Below, one piece after another: positions 8,542-17,413 of a stretch of DNA of 64,000 nt. The notes under the pieces were generated by a model. That model searched no databases. It worked only from the letters and a program-made list of their open reading frames with translations, and had not been told where the DNA came from. The position numbers and the translations under genes were made by a program. Numbering within the stretch: position 1 is the first letter of the stretch; each line of letters starts with the position of its first letter. The stretch is from JACCZX01 sp963801035 (GTDB lineage Bacteria > Pseudomonadota > Gammaproteobacteria > Burkholderiales > Burkholderiaceae_F): assembly GCA_963801035.1 (NCBI GenBank), contig CAWDDF010000007.1, positions 310,001 through 374,000 of the forward strand. Direction: 5' to 3'.

Positions 8542-9804
8542 CTATCCGCCTCTGCGCATCATGTCGAAGAACTCGGCGTTGTTCTTGGTGGCCTTCATTT
8601 TGTCGAGCAGAAACTCCATCGCTTCGATCTCATCCATTCCGTACAGCAACTTCCGCAAAATCCACACTTTCTGCAAGATTTCTGGCTTCAGCAGCAGCTC
8701 TTCCTTACGTGTGCCTGAACGGTTAACGTTCAGCGCAGGGTAAACGCGCTTCTCAGCCAGCCGGCGCTCCATGTGAATTTCCATGTTGCCGGTGCCCTTG
8801 AACTCTTCGTAGATCACATCGTCCATCCGTGAACCCGTATCGATCAGCGCGGTGGCGATGATCGTCAGCGAGCCGCCTTCTTCGATGTTGCGTGCGGCGC
8901 CAAAGAAGCGCTTGGGTCGCTGTAATGCGTTGGCGTCCACGCCACCGGTCAATACCTTGCCCGATGCGGGGATCACCGTGTTGTAGGCGCGTGCAAGACG
9001 GGTGATCGAATCGAGCAGGATCACGACATCCTTCTTGCTTTCGGCCAACCGCTTCGCCTTTTCGATCACCATTTCGGCCACTTGTACGTGGCGCGTGGCG
9101 GGCTCGTCGAAGGTCGAGGCAACGACTTCGCCGCGCACCGAGCGCTGCATCTCGGTGACTTCCTCCGGGCGTTCGTCGATCAGTAGCACGATCAGCACGA
9201 TGTCGGGATGATTCGCGGCAATTGCGTGCGCCATGTGCTGCATCAGAACGGTCTTGCCCGATTTCGGGCTTGAAACCAGCAAGCCGCGCTGGCCCTTGCC
9301 GATCGGCGCGATCAGATCGACCAGTCGCCCGGTCATGTTCTCATCGCCCTTCATGTCGCGCTCCAGAATCAGCGGCTCGTCCGGAAACAGCGGCGTCAGA
9401 TTCTCGAACAGGATGCGATGCTTGGTGGAGTCAGGGGCCTGGCCGTTGACCTTGTCAACCTTGACCAGCGCAAAGTAGCGCTCGCCGTCCTTCGGCGTTC
9501 GCACCTCGCCTTCGATCGAATCGCCGGTATGCAGATTGAAGCGTCGAATCTGCGAGGGCGAAATGTAGATGTCATCGGTGCTCGCCAGGTACGACGTCTC
9601 CGGCGATCGCAGAAAGCCAAAACCGTCTGGCAGCACTTCGAGCGTGCCGTCACCGAAAATCTGCTCGCCCGCCTTGGCACGCTTCTTCAGGATGGCAAAC
9701 ATCAACTCCTGTTTGCGCATCCGGTTGGCATTGTCGATCTCGAGGCCGATGGCCATTTCGAGCAGCTGCGAGACGTGAAGGGCTTTTAGTTCTGATAAGT
9801 GCAT
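8542..9804 (-). CDS. rho: Transcription termination factor Rho
   Basis: Full-length 420-residue Rho, the hexameric RNA translocase that ends transcription. Visible parts are the N-terminal helical domain starting MHLSELKALHVSQLLE, the cold-shock-like primary RNA site (LPDGFGFLRS, YISPSQIRRF), the P-loop SSPKSGKT, Walker B VVILLDSITRLARAYN, the Q-loop/R-loop area VLTGGVDANALQ and the FDE-type segment FKGTGNMEIHMER. It follows trxA with an 84-base gap that contains a perfect hairpin. Confidence 0.97.
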   Translation of the reverse strand: MHLSELKALHVSQLLEMAIGLEIDNANRMRKQELMFAILKKRAKAGEQIFGDGTLEVLPDGFGFLRSPETSYLASTDDIYISPSQIRRFNLHTGDSIEGEVRTPKDGERYFALVKVDKVNGQAPDSTKHRILFENLTPLFPDEPLILERDMKGDENMTGRLVDLIAPIGKGQRGLLVSSPKSGKTVLMQHMAHAIAANHPDIVLIVLLIDERPEEVTEMQRSVRGEVVASTFDEPATRHVQVAEMVIEKAKRLAESKKDVVILLDSITRLARAYNTVIPASGKVLTGGVDANALQRPKRFFGAARNIEEGGSLTIIATALIDTGSRMDDVIYEEFKGTGNMEIHMERRLAEKRVYPALNVNRSGTRKEELLLKPEILQKVWILRKLLYGMDEIEAMEFLLDKMKATKNNAEFFDMMRRGG

Positions 9805-9855
9805 AGAGTCGCTGGAAGGAAGATGGGGCGCCGGGAGCGCGCCCGCGGGGCGGGC

Positions 9856-9876
9856 GGTGGACCGAATCGGTCCACC
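9856..9876 (-). promoter_or_regulatory. Perfect hairpin between trxA and rho
   Basis: An 8-bp perfect inverted repeat GGTGGACC/GGTCCACC with a 5-base loop lies between the trxA stop and the rho start. There is no T-tract after it on either strand, so it is not a classical terminator. It may be an attenuator, an RNA-processing or a 3'-end-stabilising structure that lowers rho relative to trxA. That role is inference. Confidence 0.5.
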
Positions 9877-9888
9877 GGACTGAAAGGG

Positions 9889-10212
9889 TTAAAGGTTGCT
9901 GTCGATAAACGCCGTAAGTTGTGATTTCGAAAGCGCGCCGACCTTGGTGCCGACGACAGCGCCATCTTTGAACATCATCAACGTTGGAATTCCGCGAATG
10001 CCGTACTTGGCCGGGGTCGTCTGGTTCTCGTCAACGTTCAGCTTGGCCACGGTGATCTTGCCCTGGTACTCCTTGGACACCTCGTCCAGGATCGGGGCAA
10101 TCATGCGGCAAGGTCCGCACCATTCGGCCCAATAGTCGACCAGTACCGGGCTGGTAGATTTCAAAACATCCGCTTCGAATGCGGAGTCGCTGGTGTACTT
10201 AATCTCGCTCAT
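9889..10212 (-). CDS. trxA: Thioredoxin 1
   Basis: A 107-residue cytosolic thioredoxin with the active site WCGPC in VDYWAEWCGPCRM, followed by the family's conserved lysine-rich and cis-proline segments (KLNVDEN, GIRGIPTLMMFKDG). It reduces protein disulfides and supplies electrons to ribonucleotide reductase, PAPS reductase and thioredoxin-coupled ArsC. An ArsC of the thioredoxin-dependent kind is encoded at 45.7 kb. The ATG at 10212 gives the standard length; a longer frame upstream is not used. The trxA-rho order is common in proteobacteria. Confidence 0.96.
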   Translation of the reverse strand: MSEIKYTSDSAFEADVLKSTSPVLVDYWAEWCGPCRMIAPILDEVSKEYQGKITVAKLNVDENQTTPAKYGIRGIPTLMMFKDGAVVGTKVGALSKSQLTAFIDSNL

Positions 10213-10442
10213 TTGAGTCCTCTCGTTGCGAGCGCTTGCATGGGCGCATGGCATCAGGAAGAAGGGAACTGATTACGGGGATTTGGCGACGCTAGACCCG
10301 ATTGCAAGGTCGAGAAACTGCGAATTCAGGCTGCAACTCGGCGCGCTTCGCAAGCATGGTATCACTTCCGCCGCACTTGTGAAGCCCAGATCGCCGTTTA
10401 GGCTACCTGCCGTTAGCCTAACCACATTGCGCCGTTTACCTG

Positions 10443-13172
10443 ATGCAACACGCTGCGCTATTTGAGCTGCTTTCCAGCTCACCGGAAGCCATTTTTGTCA
10501 TCACGTCCAATCGCCGCCTCGCGCGCGCGTTGGGAGCAGAGTTTGATCGTTACCAGACGGCTCATGGTCGAGCGGTGTGGCCAACGCCTCACATTCTTCC
10601 ATTCAGCGCTTTTGTCGCAACACTGCACGACGCCGCACAGCACGATCCCGATCTGGCAAGTGTGCCGGCGCCGTTGACGACCGCACAGGAGCGTGCGCTC
10701 TGGGAAGCGGTAATTCGCGACAGCGATCTCGGATTGTTGTCATCGACAGCGGGTGCAAGGCTGGCGGCAGATGCCTGGGCACTCGCGCATCAATGGAATG
10801 TGGCGTCGAGCGTTCGGCGCTACACGGCAGCGGCCGACACGCGAGTGTTCGTCAAGTGGGCAGACGAGTACCAGCGTCGCGCCGAAGCTGCACGCGCTAC
10901 CGATCAGGCGCGCCTGCCCGATATCGTTCGGCAGTACGTCGAAGCGGGCGCCATTGCGGCGCCCGCGCGCGTGCTTCTGGCGGGCTTCGACGAAACAACA
11001 CCGCAGCAACAACGACTGTTCGACGCGCTGGTTACGCGCGGCACAGCATGCGAGCGCTTCGAGCCGGTGCAGCATCATGGGACACCGCAGCGCGCAGCGT
11101 GCTTGGATGCGCATGACGAACACGACAAGGTGGCTGACTGGGCTGCAACTCGCATCGCCAACAATCCTCGCGCCCGCATTGGCGTTGTCGTGCCGCAGCT
11201 TGATTCGCGGCGGCGTTCGCTAACAGCCGCGCTCGACGCAGCGCTAGTGCCGGATCGTCCGCTGGCGCCGGCAAGCGCTCGTCCGTACACGGTTTCGCTT
11301 GGCGGGCCGCTATCCGAAATTCCCCTCGTTACGTTTTTTCTGCGATCGATTCGACTCACGCTTACTCGCGTGCCACTCGAAGAAGCCAGCGCGATGCTGC
11401 GCTCACCTTACTTCGCGGGCGCCGCGGATGAGCGCGATGCTCGCGATCTTGTGGATGCGCAGTTGCGACAGCGCTGCCAACGCTCCATTGATCTCGAGCG
11501 GATATTCGACGCCACACAGGCGTCAGCGCGTGACTGCGGCGCCGATGTCGGGCGATTGCTTGCCGGCTTGCGCGCGTTGGGGCAATGGAGGCGCCAACAC
11601 GCGACGCGATCACGCCGACCCTCCGAATGGGCCAGTGCGTTCGCTCAGGCACTCCAATCGGTCAGCGAAACGGCCGGTGGCCTCGCTGCCGGCGAATCCG
11701 CGCTTGATTCCAACGAGTATCAGGCGTTCGCAAGATGGCAAGAGCTTCTAAGTGAATTCGCTGCGCTTGATCGCACAGTCGGGCGACTTGCAGCACCCGC
11801 CGCGCTTGGGCAACTGGAACGAATCGCGCACGAAACGATATTTCAGCCCGACGGAGGTGCCCCGCCGATTCAAGTGCTGGGTCTGCTCGAGGCGAACGCA
11901 TTGACCTTCGATCACCTGTGGGTCATGGGGCTGACGTCCGAAGCGTGGCCGGCGCCGTCGCAGCCCAACCCGCTGTTGCCGGTCGAGCTACAGCACGCAG
12001 CCGGAATGCCCGGCGCAAGCGCAGCTACGGAGCTGGAAAGATCGCGTCGACAACTGCAGCGGCTGCTGCAGTCGGCACCGGAAGTGATCGTCAGTCACGC
12101 AACGATCGACGTCGATCGTCGAATCGCGCCGAGCCCAATGATTTCTTCGTTCGACGAATGGATTCCACCGCCGAGTGCTGTACGTCTTATCGATGTGATC
12201 GCGCCTTCCTCATTGACGATGACGCGCGACATGCTGGCGCCGCCATGGCGCGCCACGACGCCGTTGCGCGGCGGGGCGGCAATTTTGCAGAATCAGGCGG
12301 CGTGCCCGTTTCGCGCGTTTGCGGTTCACCGGCTGAGCGCCAAAGCGATCGAGTCGCCGCACGACGGCTTCGATTATCGTGAGCGCGGACAGCTGGTTCA
12401 CGACACACTCGCGTCATTTTGGACATCGCTGCCAGAACCAACCCGCGATGCGCTGGTGGCTAGCTCCAGGGCGCAACGCTCCGAATTGCTCGGAGCCGCC
12501 GCGCGAGCGGCGCAGGTACGGCTGCAGCGAAAGCGCGGTACTTTTTCGGTCACACTGACCGAGTTGGAGTCAGGGCGTCTGGTCCGTCTGATCGACCAGT
12601 GGTTGCAGTACGAGATCGACTCGCGGTCTGCCTTTCGCGTAGTGGCGATTGAAGACTCACGCACGATGCAGGTCGGCCCGCTGACGGTCTCAGGGCGTCT
12701 GGATCGGGTCGACGAGTGTTCGGACGGTTCGCGCATTGTCATCGATTACAAGACAGGCGGCGCCAAGAATCCGGGCTGGCTCGAGGCCCGGCCTGACGAG
12801 CCGCAGTTGCCGCTATATCTGACATCGTCAGAGCCGACGGCGCAGGCGATCGCGCTGGCGCGAGTGCGCACGGGAGACGTTGGTTTCAGTGGGCTTGCAG
12901 CGGACCCCGATTTACTTCCCGGCCGCGGCAATCAATGGAAGGCATACCACGCGAGTTGGGACGCGTTGGTGAGTTACTGGTCGCACGTGCTTGAGCGTTT
13001 GGCAAGAAGTTTTGCCGCCGGCGAGGCAGCCGTTGATCCAAAGCGATTGCCGCAGACCTGCCGCTACTGTGATCTGCCGACCTTGTGCAGAATCAACGAG
13101 CGCGGCGGCGTTGTCACGATGGGCGCCCCCGATGATGACGACAGCACACCGTGGGTGCGCGATGACGAGTGA
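10443..13172 (+). CDS. addB: AddB-like helicase/Fe-S nuclease subunit (PD-(D/E)XK)
   Basis: A 909-residue protein of the AddB-like DNA-repair family (TIGR03623 type). The N-terminus begins a degenerate SF1-like fold (VITSNRRLARAL). The C-terminal third carries a RecB-type nuclease core with GRLDRVDE followed by VIDYKTGG, giving the acidic and lysine residues of PD-(D/E)XK. A single Cys in QAACPFRAF (about residue 620) and the C-terminal CRYCDLPTLC (C-x2-C-x5-C) match the four-cysteine iron-sulfur staple of AddB and Cas4-like nucleases. It is expected to form a heterodimer with the next gene product to resect double-strand breaks. The stop overlaps the addA start by 11 bases. Confidence 0.85.
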   Translation: MQHAALFELLSSSPEAIFVITSNRRLARALGAEFDRYQTAHGRAVWPTPHILPFSAFVATLHDAAQHDPDLASVPAPLTTAQERALWEAVIRDSDLGLLSSTAGARLAADAWALAHQWNVASSVRRYTAAADTRVFVKWADEYQRRAEAARATDQARLPDIVRQYVEAGAIAAPARVLLAGFDETTPQQQRLFDALVTRGTACERFEPVQHHGTPQRAACLDAHDEHDKVADWAATRIANNPRARIGVVVPQLDSRRRSLTAALDAALVPDRPLAPASARPYTVSLGGPLSEIPLVTFFLRSIRLTLTRVPLEEASAMLRSPYFAGAADERDARDLVDAQLRQRCQRSIDLERIFDATQASARDCGADVGRLLAGLRALGQWRRQHATRSRRPSEWASAFAQALQSVSETAGGLAAGESALDSNEYQAFARWQELLSEFAALDRTVGRLAAPAALGQLERIAHETIFQPDGGAPPIQVLGLLEANALTFDHLWVMGLTSEAWPAPSQPNPLLPVELQHAAGMPGASAATELERSRRQLQRLLQSAPEVIVSHATIDVDRRIAPSPMISSFDEWIPPPSAVRLIDVIAPSSLTMTRDMLAPPWRATTPLRGGAAILQNQAACPFRAFAVHRLSAKAIESPHDGFDYRERGQLVHDTLASFWTSLPEPTRDALVASSRAQRSELLGAAARAAQVRLQRKRGTFSVTLTELESGRLVRLIDQWLQYEIDSRSAFRVVAIEDSRTMQVGPLTVSGRLDRVDECSDGSRIVIDYKTGGAKNPGWLEARPDEPQLPLYLTSSEPTAQAIALARVRTGDVGFSGLAADPDLLPGRGNQWKAYHASWDALVSYWSHVLERLARSFAAGEAAVDPKRLPQTCRYCDLPTLCRINERGGVVTMGAPDDDDSTPWVRDDE

Positions 13173-16100
13173 TGGACCGTTGCGCAGCGACGCGCAATTG
13201 GCGCTGCCGCTGCAGCCAGACGAGGCGCGGCCACTCAGTTCACATGACCTGCCTTCGGCTGCGGCGCTGCTCGACGGCGACGCGGCTGCGCGCGCGAGCG
13301 CGCTTGACACTCACCAGAGTTTCATCGTTCGCGCGCCGGCAGGATCGGGCAAAACCGAGCTATTAACGCAGCGCGTGCTGGCGTTGCTTGCGCACGCCGA
13401 AGCGCCCGAGGAAATAGTCGCTATCACCTTCACCCGCAAAGCGGCGGCCGAGATGAAGGACCGGCTGCTGGAGGCGCTTGCACACGTCGCCGCTGCGAAC
13501 GGTAATGACAGTCAGCAGAAGCAGCATCAGAAGCGGACGATGGAACTTGCACGGCGGGTCGCTGCACGCGATCGCGAGCTCGGCTGGCAGCTGGCTTCGA
13601 ATCCTGCGCGGCTCAGAGTGCAGACGATCGATGCGCTGGCTTTGTATATCGCTCGGCAACTTCCGATCACGACTCGCTTCGCAGCGATCACGCAAGTGAC
13701 CGAGCGCGCCGAACCGCTGTACGACGCGGCCGCGCACGCGACGCTGGCGTTGATCGACAGTCAGGAAGAGCAGAACAGCGGACGTTGCGCTGCACGTCGT
13801 ACGTCTATTGACGCACCTCGACAACGATTGGCCGCGAGCACATCGTCTGCTGAGCGGAATGCTCGCGCGGCGCGATCAGTGGTTGCGTCACGTGGGCCAC
13901 CTCGACCGCGCGGCACTCGAGGCGCCGATGCAGAACGCGTGTTCACTGCAGATTGAGCACGTATGTGAAGCTTTGCTTGGTTCAAACGGTGGACAGTGGG
14001 GCGACGAACTGGTCGCGCTCGCGCGCTACGCGGCGGGCAACTTGGCAAACGACTCGCGGCTTTCGCCGTGCGCCAATTTGGACGGCCTGCCCGAAGCAAG
14101 CTTCCAGCGGCTTGACGCCTGGCGTGCGCTGGCAGCGCTCCTGCTGACGAACGAAGGAACCTGGCGCACTAGATTCAGCAAGCTGGAAGGCTTTCCGTCG
14201 TTCGCCGCGGCCGCACCATTCAAGCAGCGCATCGTTGCGCTGACCGACGGCTTGCGATCCAACGAAGCGCTGCGACAAGCCTTGCACGATTTGCGCAATC
14301 TGCCGGAGCCGCACTTTACGTCCGACCAGTGGCAGGTGCTCGAGTCCATCGTGGCGTTGCTGCCGCGCGCGGCGGCCGAGTTGATGCTCGCATTCTCCGA
14401 TGCGGGCGAGAGTGACTTCGTTCAGGTAACACGTGCCGCCGTCGACGCTTTAGGTGAAGACGACGGAGCGAGCGACGTTGCGCACGCAATCGACGCTCGC
14501 ATACGTCACTTGCTGATCGACGAGTTTCAGGACACCTCGATCACGCAGTACGAACTGATCGAACGGCTGGTCGCCGATTGGCGCTCCGGCGACGGACGTA
14601 CTGTATTCATCGTTGGCGACCCGATGCAATCGATCTACCGCTTCCGCGAGGCAGAAGTCGGCTTATTCCTGCGCGCGTGGAAGAGTGGCGTCGCGCGTTT
14701 GCCGTTGCAGCGGCTGCAGCTGACACGCAATTTCAGATCGCAACCGCTGCTGGTCGAATGGACGAATTCCGTTTTCGCTCGCGTGCTGCCCATTCAGAGC
14801 GACATCGCCAGCGGAAGCGTCGCGTTCGAGCCGTCGAGCGCGGATGTGAGTACCGAAGCAGCCGAAGGAGAGCCAGCAACTTTTCATCCGCTCGTCGATG
14901 GCTCACCTGTCGACGAAGCGCAGCGCGTGGTGGGGCTCGTGCGGCGCATCCAGGCCGACGACCCCGGAGCTTCGATCGCGCTGCTGGTGCGTGCGCGAAC
15001 ACACCTGACGCAGATCGTGGCGGCGCTGCGTGCGGCGGAGCTCCGCTTTACCGCGGTGGAACTGGAGCTCTTGCTCGCACGTCCGTTGATTGGCGATCTT
15101 CTGGCATTGACACGCGCGCTCGAGCATCGTGCCGACAGAGTTGCATGGCTCGCTGTGCTGCGCGCGCCTTGGTGTGGATTGACGTTGGCTGATCTATCTG
15201 CGCTGGTCGAAGGATCGCTCGGAACGACAATCTGGCAACTGGTGAGCGATCCATCTCGGCGATCGCAGCTGTCGACGGACGGACAGCAGCGTTTGGCGCG
15301 TGTCGTGCCCGTCCTTGAGCGTGCCCTTGCGTTGCATGGTCGATATCCGGTTGCGGAACGCGTTCGCGGAACCTGGTGGCTGCTGGGAGGTCCGGCGTGC
15401 TTATCGAGTGAGGCCGATCACGCGGATGCGCAATCTTTCTTTGATCACCTGATGCAGCACGAACAGCGAAGTGGCGGAGTAGCCGACATCGGCGCGTTCG
15501 AAGCGTCGCTTGTGCGCCTGTATGCAGCGCCGGATGCGCAAGCGAGCCGTGCGCTTCAAGTGATGACGATCCACCGGGCGAAGGGGCTCGAGTTCGATTA
15601 CGTGATCGTTCCCGGGCTCGATCGCGTGACCACTACCGACGACGCGCAGCTGATGCAGTGGCTGGAGCGGCCGACGGATGCCGGCGACGTGCGCGGCCCC
15701 GGCGAGCTGCTCCTCAGTCCGATCTATGCGCCCGATGCGGACAAGAAGGCCGATTCGATTTACTGCTGGATCGAGCGATTGCAGCAGCAGCGCCAGACGC
15801 ACGAGGACGAGCGGCTGCTGTATGTGGCAGCAACGCGCGCGCGCAAGCAGGTGCATTGGCTCGCGTGTCTTTCAAGTGCCGAGGGCGTTGCCTTTGCTCC
15901 ACGCGAAAATTCGCTGCTACAGAGATTGTGGCCCGTAGTCGAAGACCAGTGCCAAAGCGCGCTGTCAGAGCGCGCTATCAATAACGTCGGCGAGGTTAGG
16001 CCGGGGCCGGTGCATACGACTTATGACCAGTCGCTGCGAAGACTGCCCGCTGAATGGCATTTTCCCAGCGCGCCTCCGGCTGTGGAGTGGCAGGATGAAG

Positions 16101-16675
16101 CACCGGCGGCCGCTGCGCTCGCAATCGAGTTTTCATGGGCGGGCGAAACAGCGCGTCGCGTGGGAACGGTTGTGCATCGCTGGCTGCAGCGCATGGGCGA
16201 AGACGAGCTAATCGGCTGGAATGCCGAACGTGTGCGGGCGATCGCACCTCACATTCAGCGCGAGCTCGCGGCAGCCGGCCTTAGCGGTGACGACCTAAAG
16301 GCGGCGAGCAGCCGAGCCGCCGACGCATTGACAAGCGCACTATCCGAACAGCGCGCGCGCTGGATACTCGGCCCCAACAACGACGCTCGCAGCGAGCTCC
16401 GCCTGACCGTTTACGCCGACGGCACAGCGAGGCGCATCGTGCTCGATCGCACTTTCGTTGACGACCAAGGGGCGCGCTGGATCATTGACTACAAAACCGG
16501 CACGCACGAAGGCGCCGATGTCGAAGGCTTTCTGGACCGCGAGCGCCTGCGCTATTCAGGCCAGCTGGAGCTCTACGCGCGAGCACTAGGCGGCACCGCC
16601 CAACTCGGGCTCTATTTCCCGCTGCTAAACGGCTGGCGCGAGTGGAAAAATAACGATAAGGAGGAAGACGGATAG
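13162..16675 (+). CDS. addA: AddA-like UvrD/RecB helicase-nuclease, one frameshift
   Basis: An ATP-dependent double-strand-break exonuclease subunit. Helicase motifs appear in order: I APAGSGKT, Ia ITFTRKAAAEM, II LLIDEFQDTS, III GDPMQSIYRFREA, IV LTRNFRSQ, V VMTIHRAKGLEFD and VI LLYVAATRARK. The C-terminal RecB-like nuclease domain has WIIDYKTGTHEG and RYSGQLELYARAL. A +1 shift near 13785 (an extra G in agcggacg) separates the first 208 residues from the rest; removing it joins NS to DVALHVVRLLTHLDNDW. Repaired length is about 1170 residues. The start ATG lies inside the end of addB, so expression is coupled. Confidence 0.9.
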
Positions 16676-16685
16676 GGAGGAGTTC

Positions 16686-16708
16686 CAAGAGGGGCACAGC
16701 CCCTCTTG
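16686..16708. terminator. Strong hairpin after addA
   Basis: A perfect 10-bp stem CAAGAGGGGC/GCCCCTCTTG with a 3-base loop lies just after the addA stop. No T-tract follows, so it may need Rho or act only as a 3'-end stabiliser. Confidence 0.5.
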
Positions 16709-16727
16709 CATATTCAAATGAGCCAAC

Positions 16728-16763
16728 GGCTCGCTTTTCCGCCTTCAGCGGAAAAGGCGAGCC
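16728..16763. repeat. Long inverted repeat at the 3' end of the SRP RNA gene
   Basis: Arms ggctcgcttttccgc (16728-16742) and its complement with one bulged G (16748-16763) surround a 5-base centre. The right arm includes the last eight bases of the SRP RNA gene. On the SRP strand it would form a hairpin directly at or after the mature 3' end. Termination or 3' processing are possible roles. Confidence 0.55.
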
Positions 16764-16851
16764 TTGACCTCGGCACCTGTGGCACTCCGCTGTGGCTGCT
16801 TCGTTCCCGACCTGACCAGATTCACGGCGCCCCAGTGCGAGGGGGCCCGCC
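16756..16851 (-). ncRNA. ffs: 4.5S signal recognition particle RNA
   Basis: The minus strand contains the conserved SRP core CTGGTCAGGTCGGGAACG followed by AAGCAGCCACAGCG, i.e. the Ffh-binding helix 8 with its tetraloop (GGAA-type loop). The ends GGCGGGCC and GGCTCGCC pair with one mismatch, giving a rod of about 96 nucleotides, normal for the short bacterial type. It directs nascent membrane proteins to FtsY/SecYEG together with Ffh. Ends are placed from the terminal pairing and may be off by a few bases. Confidence 0.93.
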
Positions 16852-16902
16852 GTCTTCGATGATACGCGCCGTCCGGCATCGCAATTCTTGTAATGTCGGG
16901 CA

Positions 16903-17403
16903 ATGAGCGTTTCAATCCAGGGCGTGCGCCAGCGCGACGTCACCGTCTTGCACTCCCTGATCCGCGCGTTGGCGGAATACGAGAAGCTCGCTGCACACGT
17001 CGTTGGCACGGCGCAGGACTTGCAGCGCGAGCTGTTCAGCGAGCGGCCCGTAATCGAAGCAGTCATCGCATGGGACAGAGACGATGCGCTTGGCTTTGCG
17101 CTGTACTTTCACAATTACTCGACATTTTTGGCCCGCCGCGGTTTGTATTTGGAGGATCTGTTCGTCGTTCCCGAAGCGCGTGGGCGAGGCATTGGGAAGG
17201 CGCTGATTGGGCACTGCGCGCGCGTTGCAGTTCAACGTCAGTGCGGAAGATTCGAATGGGCAGTGCTTGACTGGAACCAACCGGCGATCGACTTTTATCA
17301 ATCGATCGGGGCGACGATCCTGTTGGACTGGCAACTCTGCCGACTTAGCGGGGACGCGCTGCAACACTTCGCAGCGCTATCGGCACCTGGTATGCAGTCG
17401 TAA
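16903..17403 (+). CDS. GNAT family N-acetyltransferase
   Basis: A 166-residue single-domain GNAT enzyme. The acetyl-CoA loop appears as VVPEARGRGIGKALI (Q/RxxGxG/A type) preceded by the strand LYLEDLFV. The C-terminal WAVLDWNQPAIDFYQSIGA is typical of the diamine acetyltransferase-like subgroup, so a polyamine or small amine is a plausible acceptor but not shown. It lies 10 bases upstream of dnaX on the same strand, so the two may share a transcript. Confidence 0.85.
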   Translation: MSVSIQGVRQRDVTVLHSLIRALAEYEKLAAHVVGTAQDLQRELFSERPVIEAVIAWDRDDALGFALYFHNYSTFLARRGLYLEDLFVVPEARGRGIGKALIGHCARVAVQRQCGRFEWAVLDWNQPAIDFYQSIGATILLDWQLCRLSGDALQHFAALSAPGMQS

Positions 17404-17413
17404 AATCACACCG

